Assembly: GCA_014380255.1 (NCBI GenBank)
Contig: JACMKG010000174.1
Location: 1-10,995 of the forward strand
Reading direction: 5' to 3'
DNA: 10,995 nt
DNA from: Prolixibacteraceae bacterium
GTDB lineage: Bacteria > Bacteroidota > Bacteroidia > Bacteroidales > Prolixibacteraceae
Below the pieces are notes generated by a model. It did no database searches, had not been told where the DNA came from, and saw only the letters and a list, made by a program, of their open reading frames with translations. The translations under genes and the position numbers were made by a program. Shown here in pieces: positions 1 through 6,822 of the stretch; position 1 is the stretch's first letter, and each line of letters opens with the position of its first letter.

Positions 1-58
1 CACCTCGGCCCTAATTCAAAAAATGATTATATTCGGAGAAACTTAATCTAACCCTATT

Positions 59-835
59 ATGGAAAGAAGAAACTTCTTAAAAAGTACAGCCGCTATGGCT
101 GCCGTAACAGTTACAGGGAGTTCGATGGCTGCCGGTAATCAACCAGTGGACGAAAAGGAATTCTACGAATGGAGAGCCTATCAACTAACAGGAGGCGGTG
201 AAAAAAACACCTTGAAATCTTATTTGACAACTGCATTGATGCCCATGTTTAAGAAGATGAACATTAAGCTAGGGGTATTCGAAGAGCTTGATAATGAAGA
301 ACCACCTAAAGTGTACACCCTTTTTGTATATCCATCATCCCAGGCTTATTTTCAACTACAAAAAGAACTATCAACAGATAAAGACTACCAGGCTGCTGCC
401 AAATATTATTTTGAACTGCCAGCATCGAAACCTGTATTTGAACGATATGAGACTTATTTAATGGAAGCATTTGATGCCATTCCTAAATTAAAATTACCGG
501 AGAGAAACAGAGGATTGCTCGAACTGCGAACCTATGAGAGTTACAATGAAGATGCTGCCCGACGTAAAGTGGCCATGTTCAACGATGAAGAATTGCCTTT
601 GTTTGAACAAGTGGGGCTACATCCAGTGTTTTTTGGCAAGATTATGGCTGGTAAATATATGCCTGCATTGATGTATATGCTTTGGTTTACCGACATGAAC
701 GAACGCACTGAAAACTGGCAGAAATTTGTTACCAGCCCTGAATGGAAAACCATGTCAGGCAAAGCAATCTATGCCGATACGGTTAGCAAAGTACGCAAGA
801 AATTCCTGGTACCAACAGACTATTCTCAAATTTAA
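59..835 (+). CDS. Tat-exported NIPSNAP family protein
   Basis: A 258-residue protein of the NIPSNAP superfamily (dimeric alpha/beta-barrel ferredoxin-like fold). Residues 3-8 read RRNFLK, a good twin-arginine motif, followed by an Ala-rich hydrophobic stretch and a likely cleavage near SMAAG (about residues 22-26). This suggests export in folded form through the Tat pathway. Two related halves follow. The first starts near residue 34 (EFYEWRAYQL); the second starts near residue 155 (LLELRTYES) and has the typical late motif PEWKTM. The Glu/Arg/Tyr strand openings (ELRTY) are the family hallmark. The biochemical role of bacterial NIPSNAP proteins is largely unknown and no active site can be named. 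The ATG at 59 is the only start that keeps the Tat motif complete. The gene appears to be the last of its unit because a strong terminator follows. Family call confident, function open. Confidence 0.88.
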   Translation: MERRNFLKSTAAMAAVTVTGSSMAAGNQPVDEKEFYEWRAYQLTGGGEKNTLKSYLTTALMPMFKKMNIKLGVFEELDNEEPPKVYTLFVYPSSQAYFQLQKELSTDKDYQAAAKYYFELPASKPVFERYETYLMEAFDAIPKLKLPERNRGLLELRTYESYNEDAARRKVAMFNDEELPLFEQVGLHPVFFGKIMAGKYMPALMYMLWFTDMNERTENWQKFVTSPEWKTMSGKAIYADTVSKVRKKFLVPTDYSQI

Positions 836-863
836 AAGATCAGTACCTACCGATTATAAGCTG

Positions 864-897
864 ACAGCCATCATCTATGTGATGGCTGTTTCATTTT
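864..897 (+). terminator. Rho-independent terminator after the NIPSNAP gene
   Basis: A perfect 10-bp stem (ACAGCCATCA at 864-873 with TGATGGCTGT at 880-889) with a 6-base loop, followed by the T-rich tail TTCATTTT. It lies 28 bases after the stop codon. The other side of the stem has no matching T-run for the minus strand, so it should act mainly on + strand transcription. Confidence 0.85.
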
Positions 898-939
898 AAA
901 TAGGTGACAGGTCTCCCCTATCCAGCTTGCCTGGCAGGA

Positions 940-1752
940 TCAATGCTTTTTTGATGCAATATAGTCTTCAATCACTGAATCGTATTTTATCATGAGCTGT
1001 TCAACCAGTGGATTGTCCACATGAAATACATGATCGTCAATACGGTTCACGGGCAATACTTTGGGAGAAGTACCGGAAATAAATGCCGCATTACAGGATG
1101 CGATCACTGTGCTTTTAACAGCTTCTTCGACGACCATACTGCCCATTTCTCGGATACATTCCAGCACTTTTTTGCGTGTAACGCCAGCCAGCACCAAGGA
1201 AGTCGGAGCAGTGTAAAAGCAATCATCCTTCACAAAGAACACATTTGACCGGCTTCCTTCTCTTATCAACCTGTTTTTATCGACAAGTAATACTTCGTAC
1301 AATTTTTTATCGGCCATCAGTTGATTAGCCTTATCACGCACCGTATTTTGAACAATTTTAGCATTCGGATTCTCCCTTTCTGCATAGAGCAATCCGGTAG
1401 CCACTCCTTCCCGGTAATCCGCAGCTGAAGGGTAAGCATGAGGAATAAATGAAAAGGACCATTGACTTGATTGATTATCTCCCGAAAGGACAAATTTAAC
1501 ATTGCCATTCAATTGCCCATTGAGATGGGAAAGCTGCTTAATATTTAGTTCAAATTCAGGATATTCCATCTTGAAGCGAATGCCGCTCATTTGAACAGAT
1601 GAAATTAAGCGATCGTAATGGTCTTCCAAAAAAAGTGCAGTTCCCTGTATCAGGCGAAACACTTCATATACTGACAGATCCTTGTTTAAATCGTAACCTT
1701 TCGATTGATCGCAATTGATTATGCCCTTGTCGGTGATTTGTAAATTATTCAT
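940..1752 (-). CDS. Class IV PLP-dependent aminotransferase / aminodeoxychorismate lyase-like enzyme
   Basis: A 270-residue fold-type IV PLP enzyme, the family holding branched-chain aminotransferase, D-amino-acid aminotransferase and 4-amino-4-deoxychorismate lyase (PabC). Visible family features in order: VYEVFRLIQG (about 28-37) and LEDHYDRL (42-49) of the N-terminal lobe; RDKAN with the probable Schiff-base lysine K141; LLVD (155-158); the signature REGSRSNVFFV (164-174) with the cofactor-contacting E165; and LAGVTRKKVLE (about 188-198), whose GVTR binds the PLP phosphate. Length and lysine position match PabC-type lyases, but substrate choice within the family cannot be read from these motifs and no folate or branched-chain genes are nearby. 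The start has only an A/T-rich leader without a Shine-Dalgarno sequence. It is transcribed away from the histidine kinase gene, with a 137-base shared upstream region. Confidence 0.88.
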   Translation of the reverse strand: MNNLQITDKGIINCDQSKGYDLNKDLSVYEVFRLIQGTALFLEDHYDRLISSVQMSGIRFKMEYPEFELNIKQLSHLNGQLNGNVKFVLSGDNQSSQWSFSFIPHAYPSAADYREGVATGLLYAERENPNAKIVQNTVRDKANQLMADKKLYEVLLVDKNRLIREGSRSNVFFVKDDCFYTAPTSLVLAGVTRKKVLECIREMGSMVVEEAVKSTVIASCNAAFISGTSPKVLPVNRIDDHVFHVDNPLVEQLMIKYDSVIEDYIASKKH

Positions 1753-1889
1753 TTTTTATTTGTTCTGATGATCTTGATGATCGTGATTAAAACAGTTTAT
1801 CAATCAATTTTCTGTTAGTGATGTTATAAATTCATATAAAACGTTACCTTGGTAATCGAAATCTAAATAAATCTAGTATTTCTAAAATA
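1753..1889. promoter_or_regulatory. Divergent upstream region between the PLP enzyme and histidine kinase genes
   Basis: An A/T-rich 137-base region that must hold the promoters of both flanking genes. For the + strand, TACCTTGG at 1845-1852 matches the Bacteroidota -7 element TAnnTTTG except at one base and lies 37 bases before the kinase start. No clear element was found for the minus gene. A short direct repeat of GATGATC (1767-1773 and 1776-1782) lies close to the minus-strand start; it may be an operator half-site pair or chance. Confidence 0.4.
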
Positions 1890-2942
1890 ATGGGAATGAC
1901 AAATGGAATAGCAGTAAAAATAACGCTTATTTATTTTCTTACGGGCTTATTTTGGATTCTTTTTTCAGATCAACTCATCCATAGTATCTCAGGTTCATCT
2001 GAAGTACTTACAAATTTTCAATCCTTCAAGGGTGCCATTTATGTAGCTTTCACTGCCTTTTTATTATATCTCCTAATCAGCAGGGAAATTAAAAGGAAGA
2101 ATGCCATTCAGGAGGATTTATTAAAGGCAAAAGAGCGGGCAGAAGAATCAGATAGGCTGAAATCAGCGTTCCTGGCCAATATGTCACACGAGATAAGAAC
2201 TCCATTAAATGGGATATTGGGATTTTGCGAATTGATTTTAGACGATTCATTCGGCAATGAAGATAAAAAGATCTTTGCCAAACATATGAGTAAAAATGGC
2301 GAGGACTTTCTCAAGCTTGTAAATGACATCATGGATATTTCCAAGATTCAATCCAACCAGTTTGTCATTCATAAGAAAAAGTTTAATGTAGATCAGTTTC
2401 TTGATGGTATTTATGCTGAATACAATCAGTCAGAACTACGCATCCATCGAAAAGATATTGACTTCAAATTGGTTAAAGGTGATCAGAAAAGCGACTCCAT
2501 TTTATTTTCAGATGCCTTAAAGCTGACCCATGTTTTGCAGAATTTATTAAACAATTCTTTTTTCTTTACCACCGAAGGATACGTGCAATTTGGATATAAG
2601 AAAGTAGATTCAGGATTTCAATTCTTTGTTGAAGATACCGGTAGAGGAATAGATGACAAAAATAAAGAACTGATATTCAAGCCATTTTTTAAAGGTAAAG
2701 ATCCTATCATCGGCAACAAAGGATTTGGATTGGGATTGGCGATCAGCAAAGGCCTGGTACGATTACTGGGTGGTGATCTAAGATTTGATTCCACCCCAAA
2801 TGTCGGTACACGTTTTTACTTTACGTTAAGTAATCAAAAGAACTCAATCGACATGACTGATATGCAAAACTGGAAGATAGATCCTATAAAGACTAGGGAA
2901 ATTGACTTTAATCCTTTAGATATCAACATTAGCCAGAACTAA
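1890..2942 (+). CDS. Membrane-bound sensor histidine kinase with a minimal two-helix sensor region
   Basis: A 350-residue two-component sensor kinase. Two hydrophobic helices (about residues 9-31 and 46-64) are separated by a loop of only about 15-20 residues, so there is no room for a periplasmic sensor domain, and there is no cytoplasmic PAS domain. A coiled linker (about 66-92) leads to HisKA, with the phospho-acceptor H100 in NMSHEIRTPLNG. The ATP-binding domain shows the N box LLNNS (N221/N222), the D box EDTGRG (248-253), the F box KPFFKG and the G2 box GFGLGL (278-283). All catalytic elements are intact. After the kinase core there is a polar tail of about 35 residues without a receiver domain. 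No response regulator is next to it, so its partner and signal are unknown. ATG codons at 1890 and 1896 are both possible starts. Confidence 0.92.
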   Translation: MGMTNGIAVKITLIYFLTGLFWILFSDQLIHSISGSSEVLTNFQSFKGAIYVAFTAFLLYLLISREIKRKNAIQEDLLKAKERAEESDRLKSAFLANMSHEIRTPLNGILGFCELILDDSFGNEDKKIFAKHMSKNGEDFLKLVNDIMDISKIQSNQFVIHKKKFNVDQFLDGIYAEYNQSELRIHRKDIDFKLVKGDQKSDSILFSDALKLTHVLQNLLNNSFFFTTEGYVQFGYKKVDSGFQFFVEDTGRGIDDKNKELIFKPFFKGKDPIIGNKGFGLGLAISKGLVRLLGGDLRFDSTPNVGTRFYFTLSNQKNSIDMTDMQNWKIDPIKTREIDFNPLDINISQN

Positions 2943-3275
2943 AAAGGAAATTTAGTTTATGGAATGAAAGGAAATTGACAACTAATCTGTAGTAAAAGAC
3001 CAAGGATGTTGACAATCCTGAAACGGCTTTAAAGGAATTGGGATCATTAACCTTGGCTGCTCTATAAGTTGCAGGTAAAACGTCGATTAAAGAGACGTAA
3101 ACAAGGGATGGGACGATTGTCCAACCTTAATTGGATTCAGCCTTTATTAAAGCTGAATATCCGCTTACTGGGCGGGAAGAATAAAGGATAGCCGCGCTGG
3201 AATCATCCCTTAAAAGATCGTTAATTATAAGAACTAATTTGTAATTTAGTCGATACAATTCCTAAACTTCACAAC
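2943..3275. other. 333-base gene-free region with strong local complementarity
   Basis: No convincing gene in either strand; the longest open stretch in a + frame is 22 codons without a start (2996-3066). The first about 50 bases are A/T-rich. From 2999 to 3211 the composition becomes more balanced and inverted repeats are frequent: CCAAGG (3000-3005) with CCTTGG (3051-3056); ACGTC (3080-3084) with GACGT (3094-3098); and the core described as a separate ncRNA candidate. The last 60 bases are again A/T-rich leader sequence of the following gene, with a weak promoter-like CTAATTTG at 3234-3241. Confidence 0.6.
3103..3211. ncRNA. Candidate structured RNA: closed multi-hairpin core with loop-loop contact
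   Basis: Pairing found by eye. Closing helix: AAGGGATG (3103-3110) with CATCCCTT (3204-3211), 8 bp. Inside it are three hairpins. The first is GGAC/GTCC (3111-3114, 3119-3122) with a GATT loop. The second is ATTCAGC/GCTGAAT (3135-3141, 3152-3158), extended by GG/CC after a 2-base bulge. The third is GCGG/CCGC (3172-3175, 3192-3195). The loop of the second, CTTTATT (3142-3148), is exactly complementary to AATAAAG (3180-3186) in the loop of the third, so a 7-bp kissing contact is possible. I cannot assign it to a known RNA class: RNase P, tmRNA, SRP and common riboswitch signatures are absent. The strand is uncertain, and chance complementarity is not excluded. Confidence 0.35.
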
Positions 3276-4784
3276 ATGAGTTTTATGCGTACATCCTTAA
3301 CTTTGCTAATTGGATTCCTGACACTTACCTCCATGGCACAATCACAAAAATCATTCTTCCCTGAAACTAAAAACGTAGGTAATCCAGTCCTTTCAGGAAA
3401 AACACATTACAATCCAGAAAATCAAACCTATGAAATTTCAGGAGCCGGAACCAATATGTGGCTCGATAAAGATGAATTCTTCTTTGCTGCACGCCGGGCT
3501 GACAGCGATTTCATCCTCACCTCCCGAGTTGAAATACTTACTCAAACAGGCGACCCTCATCGCAAGCTCGGACTGATGATTCGCCAGTCGATGGATGCCA
3601 ACTCCGCTTATGCTGACATTGTATTGCATGCCGACGGGTTACTCTCTTTGCAATATCGTGGCAAACAGGGTGCCATTACGGAAGAAGTAAAATTCAGTGA
3701 AACTGGAGCCCAATATTTGCAACTGGAAAAAAAAGGAACTAAAATCATGGCGCGTATTGCTCAAAATGAACAGGCTTTGACGGCTGCCAAAGAAATCGAA
3801 CTTGCCTTTGAAGCTCCATTCTATGTTGGATTAGCAGCCTGTTCACACAATGCTGAACTCTCGGTTGCGGGCCTGTTTTCCAATGTACGCTTTGATGTGG
3901 CCGCCTCTGAAGGTGTTGATGGATATAGAACGCCTTCTGCCAGTCGCCTTGAAATTCTGGACGTCGAAACAGGGTTAAGAAAAATTATTTACTCTACTAC
4001 CGACCACATTGAAGCTCCTAACTGGTCAAGAGACGGTAAATTTCTGGTTTATAACTCAGGGGGCAAACTGTATAAATTCGACCTACAGAAAGGCAACCCT
4101 GAAGTGATTAATACAGGCATAGCTACAAACAACAATAATGATCATGGTATTTCTTTTGATGGAAAAACCATTGCATTGAGCAGTGGCACCGAGGTGGATG
4201 GAAAAAATGTTTCTATTATCTATACGGTCCCCATTGGAGGTGGAAATGCATTCAGGGTAACAGAAAAAGGCCCCTCCTACTGGCATGGCTGGTCGCCTGA
4301 TGATCAGTTTCTTGTATATTGTGCAGAGCGAAACGGAGAGTACGATGTCTATCAGATACCGGCTAAAGGGGGTCAGGAAAAACAGCTAACAAAAGCTACT
4401 GGTCTGGATGATGGCCCTGAATATTCACCGGATGGGAAAAGCATTTATTTCAATTCAACCCGTACAGGCATGATGCAGATCTGGAAAATGAACCCGAATG
4501 GCAGTAATCAGCAGCAAGTTACTTTCGACAATTACCAAAACTGGTTTGCACATCCTTCACCGGATAACAAATGGCTTATATATATCACCTATCCGCCAGA
4601 GGTTCCGGCAAACAGCCATCCGCACAACCAACGTGTCATGCTTCGGATGCAAGCAGTGGGTGAAAAGGAACCCCTAGTGAAAGCCCATATTTATGGTGGA
4701 CAAGGCACGTTTAATGTACCCTCCTGGAGCCCTGATAGTAAAAAAGTAGCTTTTGTCTCGTATACGTACGGAGAGCTGCAATAG
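3276..4784 (+). CDS. Secreted TolB-like beta-propeller protein with N-terminal concanavalin-A-like region
   Basis: A 502-residue exported protein. A Sec signal peptide (about residues 1-22, ending SMAQS) has no lipobox cysteine. Residues about 25-215 resemble the concanavalin-A/laminin-G-like beta-sandwich of DUF1349-type proteins (NMWLDKDEFFF, KLGLMIRQS, YVGLAACSH). From about 225 to the end come six PD40/WD40-like repeats of the TolB type, seen as NWSRDGKFLVY (near 250), ISFDGKTIAL, GWSPDDQFLVY, EYSPDGKSIYF, PSPDNKWLIYI and SWSPDSKKVAFVS, consistent with a six-bladed propeller. Such proteins are often annotated as TolB or 'biopolymer transporter', but no tol or pal genes are nearby, so a role in the Tol system is not supported; carbohydrate or protein binding in the periplasm is a guess. 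M4 is an alternative start. It seems to be a single-gene unit. Confidence 0.85.
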   Translation: MSFMRTSLTLLIGFLTLTSMAQSQKSFFPETKNVGNPVLSGKTHYNPENQTYEISGAGTNMWLDKDEFFFAARRADSDFILTSRVEILTQTGDPHRKLGLMIRQSMDANSAYADIVLHADGLLSLQYRGKQGAITEEVKFSETGAQYLQLEKKGTKIMARIAQNEQALTAAKEIELAFEAPFYVGLAACSHNAELSVAGLFSNVRFDVAASEGVDGYRTPSASRLEILDVETGLRKIIYSTTDHIEAPNWSRDGKFLVYNSGGKLYKFDLQKGNPEVINTGIATNNNNDHGISFDGKTIALSSGTEVDGKNVSIIYTVPIGGGNAFRVTEKGPSYWHGWSPDDQFLVYCAERNGEYDVYQIPAKGGQEKQLTKATGLDDGPEYSPDGKSIYFNSTRTGMMQIWKMNPNGSNQQQVTFDNYQNWFAHPSPDNKWLIYITYPPEVPANSHPHNQRVMLRMQAVGEKEPLVKAHIYGGQGTFNVPSWSPDSKKVAFVSYTYGELQ

Positions 4785-4801
4785 ATAATTATACATCCTT
4801 G

Positions 4802-4838
4802 TGATGCAGGTGAGCTAACTAACAGGCTCATCTCATCA
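4802..4838. repeat. Imperfect inverted repeat just after the TolB-like gene
   Basis: TGATG (4802-4806) pairs with CATCA (4834-4838) and TGAGC (4811-4815) with GCTCA (4826-4830), separated by a small internal loop, with a 10-base apical loop. It starts 18 bases after the stop codon. No T-run follows, so it is a poor intrinsic terminator; it may be a 3' end stabiliser. Confidence 0.45.
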
Positions 4839-4839
4839 T

Positions 4840-4912
4840 AAGGTAAACCAATTGGAATCATTGCGGATAAATTTGACTTCTTCAGTCATTTATTCATTCC
4901 AAAGCCTACCTT
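4840..4912. repeat. Long interrupted hairpin, 73 bases
   Basis: Four nested pairings: AAGGTA/TACCTT (4840-4845, 4907-4912), TTGGAAT/ATTCCAA (4852-4858, 4896-4902), ATAAA/TTTAT (4867-4871, 4889-4893) and TGACT/AGTCA (4874-4878, 4884-4888), closing a 5-base TCTTC loop. Internal loops are mostly asymmetric. It follows directly on the hairpin at 4802-4838. It has no U-tract. It could be a small RNA, the 3' end of the upstream mRNA, or a remnant of a small repeat element. Confidence 0.45.
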
Positions 4913-5221
4913 TCTCCAAACTAGTTATCTATCTGAAAATATAAGCCCCTTACTTTTGCTGTAATATGTGTGTATGGAGGAATAAACTGTGGAAAAAATC
5001 TACAATAGAAAAGTCAGAATACATATGATTGAAATAAAATCTTAAAACGGGTAGAAATAATAATCACATCAGAAACTAAACCCGATAAAATTACATATAT
5101 CTACTTATACGCCTTGATATCAAACATTAACACATTTCATAAATTTCTCGCAGAACAAAACCACAAGCTTAAGCTAGACCTTAATTTTTATAGATTTCTG
5201 TAATTTAAAACACTAAGACCC

Positions 5222-5229
5222 AAACTTTG
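5222..5229 (+). promoter_or_regulatory. Possible -7 promoter element of the outer-membrane protein gene
   Basis: AAACTTTG matches TAnnTTTG at all but the first base and would give a leader of about 45 bases. No clear -33 TTG was found at the expected distance. Weak evidence. Confidence 0.3.
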
Positions 5230-5281
5230 TAGTTTAAATACCGTAGGATAATTAATTACATATCTTTTAAAAAATAGTAAT

Positions 5282-5860
5282 ATGAAAAAATTCACAATGA
5301 TCATTCTGCTGGCAGTCTTAAGTACAACAGGCTATGCTCAGAAATTTATCAATTTAGGGTTGAAAGCCGGAATAAACACATCTAAGCTTTCAGTCGATAA
5401 TGATGATTATAACCCTCAAACCATTAATAATTATTTATTTGGTGCCTTCGCCCGAATTAATCTTGGGGCAATTTATCTCCAACCTGAAGCCTACTACAAT
5501 TCAAAGGGAGGTGAATATTTTAATAAAAATAACCCACCTGAAGTTAGTTCCTTTAATTTAAATACAATTGATGTTCCAGCATTGGTTGGGTTAAAACTAA
5601 TTAATCAGGATCCATTGAATGTAAGGATTATGGCAGGCCCTGTTTTTTCTATTATGACAGACAAAAGCGTACGAGGAGATTTTACGAAAGACAATATTGA
5701 AAATAGTTTCTTTGCATGGCAATTTGGTGCCGGTGTTGACTTTTTATTCCTTACTCTTGATGCAAGGTTCGAGAAGTATGGTAAAGACATAGAAGACCTT
5801 CCTACAATAAATACTAAAAATGGTAATTTTGTAGTAAGTCTTGGTATAAAGTTATTCTAA
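5282..5860 (+). CDS. Small outer-membrane beta-barrel protein (PorT-like family)
   Basis: A 192-residue exported protein. The signal peptide spans residues 1-19 (MKKF, hydrophobic core, cleavage TGYA-Q). The mature part alternates hydrophobic and polar residues in short amphipathic strands separated by Gly/Asn/Asp-rich turns: LGLKAGINTSKL, YLFGAFARINLG, IYLQPEAYYNSKGG, VPALVGLKL, VRIMAGPVFSI, WQFGAGVDFLF, LTLDARFEKYG. It ends in VVSLGIKLF, with the C-terminal aromatic residue recognised by the barrel-assembly machinery. This is the pattern of the 'porin family / outer membrane beta-barrel' proteins (PorT-like, 8-10 strands) abundant in Bacteroidota. Substrate or partner is not deducible. It stands alone between a long leader and a strong terminator, so it is probably monocistronic. 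Confidence 0.85.
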   Translation: MKKFTMIILLAVLSTTGYAQKFINLGLKAGINTSKLSVDNDDYNPQTINNYLFGAFARINLGAIYLQPEAYYNSKGGEYFNKNNPPEVSSFNLNTIDVPALVGLKLINQDPLNVRIMAGPVFSIMTDKSVRGDFTKDNIENSFFAWQFGAGVDFLFLTLDARFEKYGKDIEDLPTINTKNGNFVVSLGIKLF

Positions 5861-5905
5861 TTTAAAGATTAATATCTATTTGCTTTAATCAGAATAGATT
5901 TGTGT

Positions 5906-5954
5906 AAATCCTCCTGTGGCGTGTATTCTTACCACTGCATAGGAGGATTTTTAT
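5906..5954 (+). terminator. Strong rho-independent terminator after the outer-membrane protein gene
   Basis: AAATCCTCCT (5906-5915) pairs perfectly with AGGAGGATTT (5941-5950), and the T-run TTTTT starts at 5948. The 25-base loop can itself form GTGG/CCAC (5916-5919, 5932-5935). Upstream, two mutually exclusive A/T-rich hairpins are possible: GATTAA/TTAATC (5868-5873, 5885-5890) or ATCTATT/AATAGAT (5874-5880, 5893-5899). Confidence 0.85.
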
Positions 5955-6166
5955 AGATACATACATGGAAAAGATCTTTTGATAACCGGGTAATTAGCAG
6001 AGCTTGATAATAATAGATCTGTTCGTCGCCTAACTTTTCATTTATTCCATCCTTCTACAGTTATATAATATCATAAGGGTTATTGCTTTCAGGTTGAATC
6101 TGGTAATCAAAATTGATTTTCAATGGAATATATTTCCTTTTAGGCCTTATTAATCAACATTTACAC

Positions 6167-6174
6167 TAATTTTG
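6167..6174 (+). promoter_or_regulatory. Bacteroidota -7 promoter element of the ykgJ-like/arfB/GNAT/Ca-ATPase operon
   Basis: TAATTTTG is an exact match to TAnnTTTG. A TTA at 6147-6149, 17 bases upstream, may stand for the weak -33 element. The ATG at 6199 then has a leader of about 18 bases. This also argues against translation from the TTG at 6172, which lies inside the promoter element. Confidence 0.65.
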
Positions 6175-6198
6175 TACTCTCTTATAAGGGGTTCGTTT

Positions 6199-6822
6199 AT
6201 GCTTGATAAAATCAGAAAGATTGAGAAGGTTTTTAAGCTGTTGGATAAAGACACTGAAAAGTTTATCAGCCAGTCAGGCCTTAAATGCGTGACTAATTGC
6301 AACATCTGTTGTCTTAAGAAAGGGTTGGAGGCCAATGTGCTGGAATTCCTTCCTTTGGCTTGGTATCTGGTAACAAATAATTTGCATGAGGCAGCTTTGG
6401 ACTTATTGGAAACGAATCCTGAATATTGTATAAACCTTGCCCCCAGCCAGGTTCCGGGCCAGACATCGGGTTGTTCCAATTATGCCCATCGGGGAATGAT
6501 ATGCAGGCTCTTCGGATTTTCTGGCATCAAGGATAAAAACTCAAGGCTGGCCGTTTATACGTGTTCCTATATGAAAAAGGAATATCCGGAGGAATTTAAT
6601 GGTGCCATGGAGCGGATCAACAGCGGGATGAAGATCCCTATGGTGACGGATTACTACTACCAGATCTATTTTATCGATCCAAACATGGCCAATGATTACA
6701 ATCCTATCAATGTAAGCATTTATAAGGCCATTCAAAAGGTAGCTTATTACTATGCAAACACACCACACAGAAACAAGAAGTCGAACCCATTAAATAAAAC
6801 TGAGGACGAATCGGATGAGTGA
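6199..6822 (+). CDS. YkgJ-type cysteine-cluster (zinc- or iron-chelating) protein
   Basis: A 207-residue cytoplasmic protein from the ATG at 6199. The frame stays open upstream to a TTG at 6172, but that codon overlaps the promoter element. The cysteine pattern is typical of the YkgJ / CxxCxxCC family (Pfam zinc- or iron-chelating domain): C30-x3-C34-x2-C37-C38 near the N-terminus, then C91 and C101 in GCSNYAHRGMICRLFGF, and C121 in YTCSYMK; an extra C76 precedes. The family is thought to bind a metal ion or Fe-S cluster; its physiological function is not established. The N-terminus is a basic amphipathic helix and the C-terminal tail is charged and probably disordered. Its stop overlaps the next gene by 8 bases (ATGAGTGA), so the two are probably translationally coupled. 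Confidence 0.8.
   Translation: MLDKIRKIEKVFKLLDKDTEKFISQSGLKCVTNCNICCLKKGLEANVLEFLPLAWYLVTNNLHEAALDLLETNPEYCINLAPSQVPGQTSGCSNYAHRGMICRLFGFSGIKDKNSRLAVYTCSYMKKEYPEEFNGAMERINSGMKIPMVTDYYYQIYFIDPNMANDYNPINVSIYKAIQKVAYYYANTPHRNKKSNPLNKTEDESDE

Larger units (their letters stand above)
4785..5281. other. 497-base gene-free region with two hairpins and A/T-rich leader
   Basis: No open reading frame of credible length. The first 130 bases hold two adjacent hairpins (annotated separately). TACTTTTG at 4951-4958 is an exact match to the -7 promoter element but has no clear -33 TTG and is followed only by a 20-codon open frame (4966-5028). CGGGT (5048-5052) and ACCCG (5080-5084) can pair weakly. A perfect 10-base palindrome AGCTTAAGCT lies at 5166-5175. 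The last 100 bases are the A/T-rich leader of the outer-membrane protein gene. Confidence 0.6.
5861..6198. other. 338-base gene-free region: terminator, then promoter of the following operon
   Basis: Holds the terminator at 5906-5954 and, near its end, the promoter element at 6167-6174. In between, the only notable item is a 12-base palindrome AAAAGATCTTTT at 5969-5980. No credible open reading frame was seen on either strand. Confidence 0.65.

Noticed and set aside
1..51. Open frame from the window edge ending in TAA at 49-51 (16 codons, ending IRRNLI), possible 3' end of an upstream gene.
   Set aside because: A second frame is also open to 46, the stretch is too short to show coding, and no family is recognisable.
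2996..3066. tmRNA tag-like reading because an open frame ends in LTLAAL.
   Set aside because: No tRNA-like 3' end, no CCA and no tmRNA core sequences are present.
3103..3122. Resemblance of AGGGATGGGACG to the T-box motif AGGGTGGNACCGCG.
   Set aside because: The match is partial, the rest of the T-box structure and a downstream aminoacyl-tRNA or amino-acid gene are missing, and T-boxes are not typical for Bacteroidota.
4966..5028. 20-codon ORF downstream of an exact TACTTTTG motif.
   Set aside because: Too short, no -33 element, no recognisable sequence; listed only as part of the gap description.
6172..6198. N-terminal extension of the YkgJ-like protein from a TTG at 6172.
   Set aside because: The TTG is part of an exact -7 promoter element (6167-6174), so it would not be in the transcript; the ATG at 6199 fits better.
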